Counted from the first letter of the stretch, positions 33,440 through 44,285 are shown. The stretch: 64,000 nt of DNA from Pollenia angustigena (GCA_930367215.1 OV884056.1:232243127-232307126); one strand, 5' to 3'. The notes: generated from the letters alone by a model not told the origin. Numbers and translations are program-made.

Positions 33440-33640
33440 GTGAGTTATTGGCACACTGCAAAACCTACTTTCCATGGTGAGGGTACCGTTAGTGCAGGAG
33501 GGTTTCAAAGGAATTTATTTTATCTCCGCCGTTTTTCCTCCTAGTTCCTGAGACGCATGCCGGCCATTCAGGGTTCGCTGCCACTCCTAACTAGAGTACG
33601 CGGGGTCGCTATTCCCGTTATATAAACGATATCAAATACC
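33440..33640 (-). repeat. 5' region of the RTE-like element
   Basis: GC-richer text with CTAGTTCCTGAGACGCATGC, CGGCCATTCAGGGTTCG and CACTCCTAACTAGAGTACGC, ending near GGGGTCGCTATTCCCG. It lies upstream of the endonuclease Met and resembles the fragment at 22150-22560. It likely contains the element's internal promoter, which I cannot show. Confidence 0.5.
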
Positions 33641-35194
33641 AAGGTATTTTTAATTGATTTTTTACTAAAATAGCAAATTAATTATTATTTTGCAACGTAA
33701 AACTTCATTCATTCAAATTTTTAGGGTGCTCAATTTTCCTTTATTTCTAATAATTTCTTAAACAACTACGTTCAACTCAAAATGTGCAACTTATGTATAA
33801 CAGAACTTAAACACTTCAAGGCACCCACTTATTTCATCATATACTATTCCTTTAAAATTATATATTTTTAAATTTCTTTTAAAATAATTGCTCTGCTAAA
33901 ATAAAGAGAATAAACCTTTTACCCCCTTTTTACTCTTTAATCGATTTATGGTTTATTAAACAAACATAAGTGCACCTTTGTATTTAACACATACAACAAA
34001 TTTATTTATTTATAATTACATCTTTAGTTTCATACCACACGCTCATTTAAGTTCTGACGACCTTCACACTTTAAAACTCTAAATGCAAAAATTAAATGAA
34101 AGCAGAGGAAAAATGCATTTACACACATACAAAATACATGTTGGGTGACTGAGAGAATGAATTGTTTAAATCCAAGTGCTAAAGAAAAATCTTTTATATG
34201 TATTTGTTAAAGAAGTGAACAAAATGCAACAAGAAAACAACGACAAAAATAAAATGAAAATGTTGCAACAATATTTTTCCTTTTTTTCGCGATTCCGCAT
34301 AAAGTAGGTGTGAGAGAGTGTTTTTTAATGTTTCACATAAAAAAATAAGCATACGTAGAGATGAAATTGTTAAAACTTCCCAACAGATCATTCCACAAGC
34401 AAACGGTAAGTGAGTTGTAGAATAAGTTTATCATAAGAGATTTCCTACAACATGACAACAAATATGATTGCGAATGACTTATTCTCTGAATGGTTTTGTA
34501 ATTATTTTTGAAAATGATGTGACGTTATTTGATGCGTGTCTAAACTTTGTATTGTTAGTAATAGTTTTCAGTCTTCGTGTTTTGTTCGAAGAGTGAAGAG
34601 TTCTAAAGTGTTTTAATTAAAAAAGTATTTAAATATAATGTTAGTTAATAACTTTTTGCAAATATACCATATAAATTAAAACAGAGTGTTCGTAAATGAT
34701 AAAATCTTATTATAACCATGATTTGAAAAGTATTTTTCTGTAAGCTTATTCTATAATTATACTTCTAAGCTTACATTATATAATAGACAAATAATAGTAT
34801 CGCAAGGGTTCCGTTTTCATTATTAAACAACTTTAAATAAGCCTTTTATAATCACAACACTTTTCTAAGCTTAAGGCTTATGTTTCTAAGCTTGCGGCAA
34901 GTTCATTCTACATCGGTTGTTGTTTGTTGGGTTGGTTGCAGCAGCAAACTTACACTACCACACTGTTTGTAAGTAAGTCAAATTTAAAAAAGTTGTATTT
35001 ATAAACATACAACTAAATGCATTTAATACACATACACTCGAGTGCAAGTGTACACATTCATACAGCTTAATATAACCCTACATATATTTTTACCCACTTT
35101 TATTTTTAATACAAGATTTTTTAATGGAAAATCTGCAGAGTGTGGTTCTACGAAGGAAAACAAAAAATTCATTTTAAAAATGGCATAAAATAAA
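33641..35194. other. AT-rich non-coding stretch
   Basis: No gene or element end recognised. TTTCTAAGCTTA-like words recur at about 34765, 34863 and 34880. Short open frames are not supported by any motif. Confidence 0.4.
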
Positions 35195-35561
35195 ATTCTC
35201 TATATCTTAAGAAAAATGAGTGTAAAATTTTCCAAATTTGGTGCAAATAGAATGGTTGTTGCCATACACAGCGTCTCTCGAAAATGGGCGTGATTAAAGA
35301 AGTGGGCATGGTACAAACTGGATTTCTGTATATATAAAGAACCGCAACAGTAACAGTTTACAGATTTGGTACAAATAGCTTGGTGGTCAAAAAGCAACAT
35401 CAGTCAAGAAGTGGACAGGCTTAAATTAGTGGGCGTGGCACAAAATATAGTACCTTATATCTTAAGAGCGATAAGTGCAAAATTGTCCAAATTTGGTACG
35501 AATATAATGGCCTCCAAAATGGGAGGATTTGAAGAAGTGGCGTAGCACAAACTAGAATTCT
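35195..35561. mobile_element. interior of a mini-me-like repeat, tandem subunits
   Basis: About three diverged units of 120-130 bp, each reading TATATCTTAAGA, TCCAAATTTGGTACAAAT, AAAATGGG.G.GATT and AAGTGGGCGTGGCACAAACT. The same block occurs once in the copy at 40355-41960 (GAGAAGTGGGCGTGGTACC). The block stops at the poly(T) of the CR1/L2-like element, which inserted into it. Confidence 0.5.
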
Positions 35562-35669
35562 GAATATTTTTTTTTTTTTTTTTATTTGTGTATTATTGTA
35601 ATCTCATTGAAATAATATTACATAACTATAAATCGCCTTAGCGGCCCTATGCTACCCAGAGGAGTAAAC

Positions 35670-35673
<4 letters not shown>

Positions 35674-35708
<35 letters not shown>
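35674..35708. repeat. (TA)n microsatellite
   Basis: A pure run of about 17 TA units inside the 3' UTR of the CR1/L2-like element, flanked by two related phrases (TCGCCTTAGCGGCCCTATG and TCGCCTCAGCGCCCAGTATG). Confidence 0.9.
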
Positions 35709-35711
<3 letters not shown>

Positions 35712-35742
35712 CGCCTCAGCGCCCAGTATGGCAATAAAGAGG

Positions 35743-37010
35743 CTAATGGCAACTACAATATCTAATATTCTTATTTATACAATATTTACATAATGTTGAA
35801 CATTTTTTATATCCATATATCATAGGAAGGTATGTTAGATGTGAATGAGTTAATGCGTGGTAAAGCATAAGTTTGGTGGTGGTATTTAATTTATTTTTAA
35901 ATTTATAAAGAATGCCAATTACTGATGATACTTTTGTCTTTAAGAAATTGATGTGGTGATCCCATAAAAGATTATGACAAATATTTATACCAAGATATTT
36001 AACATTTTCAGACTCATTTATCAAGTTTCCTTCAATATATACTTCCATGGGTTCAACACTCCTTGAAATATATGGCTTAAAACGAATGACTTTGGTTTTT
36101 CTATAATTTAGAGCTAATTTTTTTAGTCTTAAAAACTCTGATAGTATTGCTGCATCATATTCCATATTAACTTGTAATACTTTTTCATATTTATAATAAA
36201 AAAATAGGCAAATGTCGTCATCATACATGAATAGATGCCCATTAAATTTTATATTTGTTATATCATTTAAAAATATTTTAAATAAAAGTGGTCCAAGTGG
36301 TACGCCATATAACACATCGAGCTCGTAACTTTTAGACTCGTATATTTGTACGAAAACATCATTTTCTTTAGATAGTCCTTCAATAAATAAATTGCATTGA
36401 GAGACAATCCAATAAAATGGAGTTTATGTCATAAAATATTGTGGTCTACTAAATCAAAGGCCTTCGACAAATCAAAAACCAGTCCTGCTACGCCATTGTA
36501 TCCAGCATCCAGTCCATTGCACATGTGTTCAATAACATTAAGAACAGCTTTTTCAGTTCCATTGCCTTTTCTGAATCCATATTGGCGATTGAATAGTATA
36601 TAGTGATCATCCAAATAGTCGGTTAATTGCATGGATATAATTTTTTCATAGATTTTGTCACTAATTGAAAGCAAAGACATAGGACGAAAGTTTTCAATTC
36701 TGTTCGTTCCCGGACATTTTGGTATAGAACAAAGTTTGTGCACTTTTAGTACTTCAGGATATTTGGAGTTTCTTATCATCGTGTTGAATATATTTACAAT
36801 AGAGTCAGATATAGAATCTTGTCTATCTATATATATATCTAGAGAACAGCAACAGCTACCATTTGCAAATTTTGTATATATAGCTAAATAAAAAATCCAC
36901 AATATCGGTAAAAAAGTGAGTCTTATTGCAGACGTAGGCGGGTAACCTTCAATACAAATACCATCTTGAATTTTGTATAACTGGAGAATAAAAGCAGTAA
37001 GTGCATTCAA
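35743..37010 (-). pseudogene. CR1/L2-like reverse transcriptase fragment
   Basis: 37010-36429 gives a non-canonical first third, then SIPKCPGTNRIENFRPMSLL, SISDKIYEKIISMQLTDYLD, NRQYGFRKGNGTEKAVLNVI and GLVFDLSKAFDLVDHNIL (motif A intact). A frame change follows near 36320-36429. 36315-35743 gives YGVPLGPLLFKIFLNDI (motif B, missing the QGSI part), FMYDDDICLFF in place of F.DDT, LKKLALNYRKTKVIRF, VKYLGINICHNLLWDHHIN and the thumb. The residues expected at motif C are therefore altered (YDDD). These features fit the CR1/L2/Rex branch; the exact clade is inference. Non-functional. Confidence 0.82.
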
Positions 37011-37015
37011 ACTTG

Positions 37016-38098
37016 ATACAAATAGTTTCTTTATTTAGAAAAATTTACTAACTGACTATTTTTGTAAATGCGAAAGAAATCATTCCTTGCACCACATGCA
37101 TATGATTTTGAAATTGTAAATTCTACTTTACAAAGACTTTTCAGCCTGCTTTTTCATATGTGCATACGTGTGTTTAAAAGGAAAAAGCGGCACGATTTTT
37201 AACGTATTAATTTAAAACTCACACACATTCACACAATCGTACTCTCGAGAGTTTAAACCTTTTTAAAATTGCGTATTTGTTATATTTGCACATAATTTTC
37301 TTTTCTTATTTGCACTAAGTGACGTTACAATTACAGAAAAATAAATTAAGGATTTTATTTGTGAATTGTAACATTGTTAACACAATTAAAGGAGACAAAA
37401 AGGTGTAAATGAGGTTACTAGATCTCCTTTTTTATCACACGTTAACAAGTTAAGTGGACTTAAGTAGTTAAAAAGTAGGAATACGCCGCACAGTGCTTTG
37501 CCCCCATATAACGAAGGGACATAAATAGAAGGAGTTGTCAGAAATGTTCGAAATTTGGTATACTAGCATAAAATAGCTTAGTAAGGAAAAATATGAATCG
37601 GTGCAAGGACACGCTTACCTCTCATGTGTCCTGAAATGGAAAAATGTAATTTTAGCTTCAATAATGCCCACAAAACTACAAATAATGGCCATGCTGATAA
37701 AGACACAACTAGCAACGTGTGTGGAAATTTTCATTTAAATCTGAACAAGGACTCAAGGTTCTGCCATATATCCTTTTTCTTAAAAATGCTATAACACTTA
37801 CAAAAATTATCCAATCGTAATAAAATTTGGTATGAAAATTGATATTTGTTAGATATATATGGGCATTTCCCCAGAATGGTCTACCAGGATGAAAAAATAA
37901 AATGTTGATTAACATCGTCTTTAATTGTTTATTATTATAAAAAAGTCTTTGTTTTTATAAAAGAATGGTTTCATAGCATATCTCAGCTGTTTTACTTGAG
38001 GAAATTGGGCTGGAAACTGGAAAATTTTATGTTTTTCTGTATTTTCTACTTCTAAAGACATTTTTATATACTTACTTTACATGCAAGAAATATATTAC
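37016..38098. other. AT-rich non-coding stretch
   Basis: No gene or RNA recognised. The block at 37480-37740 is less AT-rich (TTGCCCCCATATAACGAAGG, ATGCCCACAAAACTAC) and may be a decayed mini-me interior, but lacks ends. Confidence 0.35.
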
Positions 38099-38099
38099 G

Positions 38100-38126
38100 T
38101 TTCTCTCTCTCTCTCTCTCTCTCTCC
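38100..38126. repeat. (CT)n microsatellite
   Basis: TCTCTCTC repeated for about 26 bases. Confidence 0.9.
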
Positions 38127-38232
38127 ATTACAATCAATTGCAAAAGGAGTATTAAGTTTTTTTGTTAAGGAAATTTTAGGACATTTATGGGAAAATGCGT
38201 GGTGATAATAATAAAAAAAATTATGGAAAAAT

Positions 38233-38615
38233 CGTACGTTCGCGATCCGTACGTTCGCGACCGGTAAATAAGCCAATTAAACAAAAACCAAGAGAGATAT
38301 TTTACTTTGTAAATACCGGATGGAGACCTACACTAATACACTTTTAAAATAAATTAATCACTTTTGAATATTCCGTTCCATTACGCAGATTTTTACATTA
38401 CACTACTGTCAGCCAAAGTTCTATTCTATTTTGCGTACGTTCGTGACCACACGTTTATAACTATTATTATGAAAACTTTAACTCGATTGATATCTTTCTT
38501 TTGCACTAAACATAGAGCTACCCAAATGCTATCGAATCGAAAAAAAAATGCTAGGAAAAGTTTTGTTTTCTATATTATTTGTACATCAAAGGCGTACAAA
38601 CGTACGTTCGTGACC
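38233..38615. repeat. four copies of CGTACGTTCGYGAYC
   Basis: The CpG-rich motif CGTACGTTCGCGATC occurs at 38233, CGTACGTTCGCGACC at 38248, CGTACGTTCGTGACC at 38434 and again at 38601. All have the same orientation. Spacings are about 15, 186 and 167 bp. The intervening sequence is AT-rich and not obviously repeated. TACGTA/CGTACG self-complementarity would suit a dimeric DNA-binding protein or an element's subterminal repeats. Confidence 0.65.
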
Positions 38616-38737
38616 CCAGGAAATTCCCATATGTATGGCGAATTTTGGTAGAATCGGATTATTAATGTGAAAAATACAAAAACATCATTTAATGAAAAAT
38701 GAGTTAAAAACGCTTAAAATGCTCATGCAAAAATAAC

Positions 38738-39420
38738 AAGTAAGAAAGTATAATCGGTCAAACCCGACCATGCGATCCCCTATAGAATAGTATTTAAAAA
38801 CAAATTTCCTAGAGTGTAATCTATTTGGGCAATCATGGACCCGCCAGAACAAAATTATGTAATGAGGTTAAGATTCGTTTAAAAGTTCTTTCTGACGAAT
38901 ATTATTTAGATATCTTCACCTACATATATGAGTTTTTTGGATGAGGGTTTATATGGAAACTTTGGTTTATTTTGGACCTACCTGGACAACATTTTGTCAT
39001 GACATAATAGCTATCGTAAAAGTAATTGTCGCCAATTTGTATGTAAATACTAATTTTTAAGGAAGCTGGCATTAAAAGCTTTTTCGAGAGAATGATTTGT
39101 ATGGGAGCTTTGTTCAAAAATAGAAAGATTCCAATAAAATTTGATAAGCTGATTTTGATTGCAATAATATTAGTTTGGTTTGGACCAAATTTAATCTTGC
39201 CGATGTAGTAAGATGGTTTTTGTGAAATTTTGGACCGACTTGTTCCATTTTCAATAGGCTTGGTCCTTGTACCAGTCAGAGCCTCTGGGAATAATTTCAT
39301 CAAATTGTCTCCGAATTTGCGAATCTGTATGCACAAGGTTGCATGGAAAGCCAGCCGGCCGGACGGACATAGTTAGATCGACTCAGAAAGTGATTCTGAG
39401 CCGATCTAACGAATTATTTG
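38738..39420 (-). mobile_element. mini-me/DINE-1-like repeat, minus orientation
   Basis: Starts ACAAGTAAGAAAGTATAATC with hairpin CGGTCAAACCCGACC and ends GGCCGGACGGACATAGTTAG, TCGACTCAGAAAGTGATTCT and GAGCCGATCTAAC, the complement of the GTCY core. It is the sister of 10040-10850, sharing TGGGCAATCATGGACC, AAAATTATGT, GGAACTTTGGTT and CATTAAAAGCTTT. The 138-residue minus frame across it is not a gene. Confidence 0.65.
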
Positions 39421-39894
39421 GAATTATTTCTTATTATATTCCTAATTTATTTTCTTTAAACTAATTTATTTATTATTTACATATGTTCATAATATGTTCT
39501 TCAGTACTGGATTCTTCCAAAAAAATATTGCCGCTCAACGAAACATTTGTTTCGTCATCGTTAACTGGGTTATCAAAATTTTCTCTCAGTATATATTTCT
39601 CAATTTCTTCAAAAAATATATATTTTTTGTCTTTGGATTCCTTTTTGAAGACAACAACGGATCTGAGGAAAGTATTAAATGAGTCATTAAATCTTTATGA
39701 GTGTCTCTTCGTGACGTTTTTCTCGTATGGGACAGTCTTGTTTTCTCACGATTTTGTGCTTGGCTTCCAATGCTTCTTCGGACAAGTACCGTGAAATTTA
39801 TTTTAGTTATTAGTTACGTTTCATTATAATTACATAAAGCCACTTTAATACCTTAATTTTTCTTATTATGTTCCTAGTTTATTTTTTTTTTTTT
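39421..39894. other. non-coding stretch
   Basis: Minus-strand frames between 39794 and 39483 give an acidic, Ser-rich stretch (NPVNDDETNVSLSGN) after a basic segment (CPKKHWKPSTKS), but no family is recognisable, so no gene is called. Could be a decayed transposase N-terminus. Confidence 0.3.
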
Positions 39895-40354
39895 AAACTA
39901 ATACAATCTGTGAAAATTTGAGCAAAAATCACGAAAATAGCGTTTGTTTTAAATACATTTTTTTCAAGTTGTGGTAAATTTTTTTCAATGGTTTTTCTTG
40001 TAGTTATTAGAAAACTGTCCAAATATTCGAAATCAGAAAAAAACCCATAGACTATATTTTTCTTTTTTTTTAATAGTCCATCAAAGTTAAGAAATTTTTA
40101 GAGCTCAAGTAAATAATAAGCATTTTTCAAACCATTAAAAAATATGTATAGGAGAATAATTCAATTTTTTATAGTTGGTTTAGAATACAGTTAGCTGTTA
40201 CAGAAAAAAATTTTAATCTCGTAATCCAGAAAATGAATTTTTTACAATTATTTTCTTGAAACAATAAAAAACCAAGGGCATTTGTGATTTCAGCGCCCTC
40301 TTATGCCGTAAAATGCAGACAAACACAAACATATTGTTATACATATTTTGATTT
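39895..40354. repeat. direct repeat block, first copy
   Basis: GAAAATTTGAGCAAAAATCA, TTTTTCAAGTTGTGGTAAA, TCTTGTAGTTATTAGAAAAC, CCATCAAAGTTAAGAAATTT and GCGCCCTCT appear in the same order in the second copy at 41995-42504, with about 85-90 percent identity by eye in the first 290 bp. Both copies end right before the TATACCCTTCACC-like start of a mini-me-like element. Confidence 0.7.
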
Positions 40355-41960
40355 TTGTTGTTTTTATACACTTCACCGAAGGTAGAAAAGGTATATATAA
40401 CTTTGTCATTCCGTTTGTATGCTCCACAATATTGATCCTACACCCTATAAAGTATATATATTCTGGGTCCTTATGAAAAGCGAAGTTCAAATCCGGTTGT
40501 CGGTCTGTCCGTCTGTCCGTGTGTATGTTGAAATGGGTTTTCCGAAAACCCCAGAAATGATGTGGACTAGGTTGATGTATATTTATGTAACATATACTCC
40601 GTTTAAGTTTGCTATTGAAATTCAGCCAGATCGGTAAAAAATGGCGGAGATATGAGCAAAAAACCACGACTACCTCTTAATTTTTCCAAAAATCCCTAGT
40701 TGTTGTTGTATTTTTTTTATTTCTGTATATCTTGAGAACGGCAAGAGCCAAAAATTCCAAATTAGGTACACACATTTAAGTTGCCAATACACACCATCCT
40801 ACAAAATGTGGGCGGGATTGGAGAAGTGGGCGTGGTACCTCCCGTACAAAAAAATTAAAAATTGTATAAAAACCTAAATTTTAGGGCTGCCATATGTCCA
40901 ATGGATATGACTTTTATATCGGAAATTTTTAGTAGAACATATTTTATAACAAATTAGGAAAAATCGGTTCAGGTACAAAAAAGTTATGACCAAAATAATT
41001 TTTTTTTTAAATACCCTCTTTCGGGAACCATAGATCTCCCGAGTCCAAGCTTTATAACTCAAGTAAATGGTAAATTTCTTCTTAAACACGTCGGTATATA
41101 AATCTGTCAAATCGGTTGAAAAATGCCAGAGTTACAAACGAAATACTGAATCCCCAAAAATTACTCTTTTTTATAATTAACTTTGTTAAAATATATGTAT
41201 ACAAGTATAAATAAATGTTTATATATAAATATAACTTAAGTAAATGGTAAAATTCTTCCTTAACACGTCGGTATATAAAAATATCAAATCGGTTAGACAA
41301 TGGGTAATTTATGAGCAAAATACTCAAAAAATGGGATAAAAAACGTAAAAATTTTTATAAAAACCTAAATTTTATGGCTGCCATATGTCCTATGTATATG
41401 ACTTATATACCAAAATGTCGGAAATTTGTATGAGTTATAACCGAAATACTGGGGTCTAATCACCGCATACGATATCGAGCAAAATTCATCGAAATTATTT
41501 ATTTTGGTATCTTGAAACTCGATATCGAATGAAATGTATTGAATTTGAAATAATAGCATTCGACATCGAGTAACTCGACATTACATTTATCGAGTTTTCA
41601 TTCGATACGCCAGTGTCTATCGTATGCAAAAAATTCAATAGTTTGTTCGATACGATAGTATCGAATGCGGTGACTAGACCCCTGAATTCCCGAAAATTAC
41701 TCTTTTTATACCCTTCACCGAAGGTAAAAAAAGGTATATATAACTGTAATTTCTACAATTTTGATCCTACACCCTATAAAGTAAATATATTCTGGGCCCT
41801 TATGAAAAGCGAAGTTCAAAACCGGTTGTCTCTTATTTAAAAAAAAATATTTACCAGTTTAATTTAGTTTTTGTCTAGTTGCTCTGTATTCTACTCGCAC
41901 AATGGTGAAGGGTATATAAGATTCGGCACAGCCGAATATAGCACACTTACTTGTTTTTTT
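40355..41960 (+). mobile_element. mini-me/DINE-1-like repeat, long copy
   Basis: Starts TTTATACACTTCACCGAAGG, has CCTATAAAGTATATATATTC, then GGGTCCTTATGAAAAGCGAA, a clear GTCY tract (40497-40522), GCGGAGATATGAGCAAAAAA, and a GAAGTGGGCGTGGTACC block. It ends CACAATGGTGAAGGGTATAT followed by the hairpin TTCGGCACAGCCGAA and CTTACTTGTTTTTTT (about 41905-41958). A second 5' start (TTTATACCCTTCACCGAAGG) occurs at about 41706, so two copies or an internal duplication are merged. A MITE is nested at 41452-41681. Non-coding. Confidence 0.7.
41452..41681. mobile_element. 230 bp MITE with CTG duplication
   Basis: GGGTCTAATCACCGCATACG at the left mirrors the right end, whose complement reads GGGTCTAGTCACCGCATTCG. 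CTG flanks both sides (41449-41451, 41682-41684). The interior holds many CGATATCG/TATCGA words. A GGG start and 3 bp duplication suggest the Harbinger group; the 231 bp element at 48665-48895 has the same design with CAG. Confidence 0.75.
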
Positions 41961-41994
41961 TAACGGTATTAGTTTGAATTTATATTTCACAGTA

Positions 41995-42504
41995 TTTGTA
42001 GTTTATTGTCTTTTAAACTCCTGAAAACTATGAAAATTTGAGCAAAAATCATGAAAATAGCCATTTGGAAAAAATTTATTTTTCAAGTTGTGGTAAAATT
42101 TTTTCAATTGTTTTTCTTGTAGTTATTAGAAAACAGTCTAAATATTCGAAATCGGAAAAAACCCATAGACGGTATTTTTCTTTTTTTTAATATTCCATCA
42201 AAGTTAAGAAATTTTTAGAGCTTAAGTAAATAATAAGCGTTTTTCAAACCAATAATAAACATTTATGAGAAAATAATTCAATAAAAAAAAATTTCAATCT
42301 CGTGCTTTAAAAAACAACAGTTTTACAACAGTTTTCCTGAAGCATGTAAAACTCAAGTAGTTGTTTAGCCATTTTTACTTTAAAGTCTCAAACTTTGGCG
42401 CCCTCTAGCGCCGCCAAAAAGAGTTAAATCTTAAAAATTCATTTGAATTATTTTGTTATCTATCGATCTGTACATTTTGAAGAACAATATGACACTTGTT
42501 TTTA
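41995..42504. repeat. direct repeat block, second copy
   Basis: Second copy of the block at 39895-40354, diverging after about 290 bp. GGCGCCCTCTAGCGCCGCC near 42401 contains a GC-rich inverted repeat. Together with the following mini-me-like copy it looks like a tandem duplication of a roughly 2.1 kb segment, or a repeat family that includes this block as its own 5' part. Confidence 0.65.
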
Positions 42505-43300
42505 TACCCTTCACAACAGGTGGAAAAGGGTGTATATAAGTTTGTCATTCCGTTTGTAATTTCTACAATATTGATCTAAGACCCTATAAAGTACATATAT
42601 TCTGGGTCCTTATGAGGAGAGAACTTGAATTAAGCATGTGATGTCCCTCTACCCCCCTCCCCCCTTTCAATTATTTACATATACTAGCATAATTCCCAAT
42701 ATGATTTTCGTTATCATCCTTCTTTATTATTTCATATATTTAACGAAATAATTTTTACAAATAGAAACTAGGAATTTTTGTGTTTTTTTGCTACTTAAAA
42801 ACTCGCCAAAAAGACAAAAGAAAACAAACAAACACACATACATACATGGCACAAACTATTTTGGTGAATATATTTCCCAACGTTGCTATTGCGGTGACCG
42901 ATAACAACAAAAGTAATTTCAACGCAACTGTGTTGAATTTTGTGAACAGTAAACGTTTCATTTTAATGATATTCGATTAACGTTCCTTCATGGTTCAGCT
43001 GTCTAGGGGGTGTGTTAAGTTAGAAACTGAGAGTTCCCTGGTTCGAATCTTGGTTTTTTCAAAAGAAAATTTATTTTTTAATATTTTTATTTTTTTTATG
43101 TTCTAAAAACGATTTTAAAAAATATTTACCAGTTTTCTCTTTTTAAATTTTATTTAAAATGAAGTTTTAAGTATTGTAAATATGTATGTATATGTAACAT
43201 TTATTTAGTTTTTGTCTAGTTGCTCTGTATTGCGCTCGCACAATGGTGAAGGGTATATAAGATTCGGCACAGCCGAATATAGCACTCTTACTTGCTTTTT
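42505..43300 (+). mobile_element. mini-me/DINE-1-like repeat
   Basis: Starts TATACCCTTCACAACAGGTG and contains TTTGTCATTCCGTTTGTAAT, CCTATAAAGTACATATATTC and TGGGTCCTTATGAGG; the GTCY tract is lost. Ends TTTTTGTCTAGTTGCTCTGT, CACAATGGTGAAGGGTATAT, TTCGGCACAGCCGAA and CTCTTACTTGC. The start and end phrases form the subterminal inverted repeat (CCCTTCAC against GTGAAGGG). A tRNA-like segment lies inside (see 42994-43055). Confidence 0.65.
42994..43055 (+). other. tRNA-like segment (pol III A and B box resemblance)
   Basis: TGGTTCAGCTGTC resembles an A box (TRGYNNANNNG) and CTGGTTCGAATCTTGG, about 35 bases further, resembles a B box and T loop (GGTTCGAATC). The T stem pairs only partly (one mismatch and one wobble) and no anticodon arm of standard form is seen. 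It is more likely a decayed tRNA-derived repeat head than a tRNA gene. Confidence 0.35.
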
Positions 43301-43619
43301 TTTTTAATGATGTCTATGGGCCAAAGCGATGTGCGCCGCTTTGCCGATACGATACCGATTCTCAAAAAGATACATTGGCGATACCGATACGCATATTGAA
43401 TTTGTATTCAAGTTAAAATAACCAAAATATAAATAGAGATATTAATTATACAACATTGCCGAGTTAGAAAATGAAAATTAATATTAATAAAATTAAAAAA
43501 CCAGGAATTGAATTTGAACTCATGGTAAAATTATAAAAAACAGTACAATAAGTTTTTTATACCCAAAAGCAGTGTAAAATAATATTTATATTAAAAATTA
43601 ATATAAGTAAGATTTTTGC

Positions 43620-44060
43620 TTAAAAACAAAGTATTCTCAACTTTAAACGATTTCGATAATCCGTTTGAACATGACCTGCAGTGGAAAGTAGTCTTTCATA
43701 TGCGGCAGAACTCATTTGAAAACTAAAGTATTTCTGCGCCATTTTTCTAAATTTTAGGTATAACATGTCTTCGTCTCTAGAAATGTTAAGAGATCTAAGA
43801 TATTTTCTTGAAGTGGACCACAGCGTAGTATGCACATGGTTTCATCCTCCTCGGATTCTTTTAACGGTTTCTCACAAACTCTCCAGAGGCCAGTTCTTGT
43901 AGACTTATCAGAACTTTTACATGACTACAAAGTCATGTTGATAAGCTCAATAAGACATTTTTTCCATACGATTTAAGTCGCTTGTTTTTCATTCAGAGTA
44001 ATTCTAAGTGGGTCGCACATTTTGAGATTCAGAGCTTTTCTTCATTTCTCATGATTCATT
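43620..44060 (-). pseudogene. hAT transposase C-terminal (dimerisation) remnant
   Basis: From 44060 down: ALNLKMCDPLRITLNEKQAT (resembling the LDPR.K region), then stops, then 43835-43620: MLYLKFRKMAQKYFSF, QMSSAAYERLLSTAGHVQTD and YRNRLKLRIL. The AAYERLLSTAG...D.RNRL series is the hallmark of the hAT C-terminal dimerisation domain (SA.SERVFS.AG.....KR.RL). The catalytic core and BED finger are missing. Confidence 0.75.
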
Positions 44061-44223
44061 TATTATATGTACTTTGGAATAATGTTCAAAAACCGTAAAC
44101 TAGCAGAATAGCGCCAGACAAAGTAGCAGTGGCCTTGCTAATGGATTTTGTAGCCTCTATTCTCACCATCATTAATAAAATTAAGCCGATAAATCTTAAA
44201 ACGTACAAATACATACAAACAAA

Positions 44224-44285
44224 GCAAAACGGTTTTAGCTGAAGAGCAAAATGGTTTTAGCTGAAGAGCAAAACGGTTTAAGCTC
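44224..44285. repeat. 22 bp tandem repeat, three units
   Basis: GCAAAACGGTTTTAGCTGAA plus GA is repeated three times with single-base differences. Lies inside the probable hAT relic. Confidence 0.8.

Larger units (their letters stand above)
30190..33640 (-). mobile_element. RTE-like non-LTR retrotransposon, nearly complete but broken
   Basis: Reading from 33640 to 30190 on the minus strand: a GC-richer 5' region (33640-33440), endonuclease (33369-32215, split by a MITE), linker (31803-31600), reverse transcriptase (31580-31000) and C-terminal region (30720-30195). The order and conserved blocks match RTE-type elements with one long ORF. The copy has several frameshifts and stops and has lost part of the palm. 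It is the longest retrotransposon in the window. It also shares its 5' region type with the fragment at 22150-22560. Confidence 0.8.
35562..37015 (-). mobile_element. CR1/L2-like non-LTR retrotransposon, 5' truncated, with poly(A)
   Basis: On the minus strand the reverse transcriptase fragment is followed by a 3' UTR that contains a (TA)n tract (35674-35708) and ends in CACAAATAAA plus about 19 A (plus-strand T run at 35565-35583). The poly(A) tail marks a genuine retrotransposed 3' end, inserted in a mini-me-like repeat. The 5' end is near 37015; no endonuclease is present. Target duplications could not be identified. Confidence 0.7.

Noticed and set aside
38920..39336. 138-codon minus-strand open frame
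   Set aside because: It covers the minus-oriented mini-me-like copy; the sister at 10040 does not preserve it.
39483..39794. Possible transposase N-terminus on the minus strand
   Set aside because: An acidic segment and a basic segment are visible, but no zinc finger or family motif could be confirmed.
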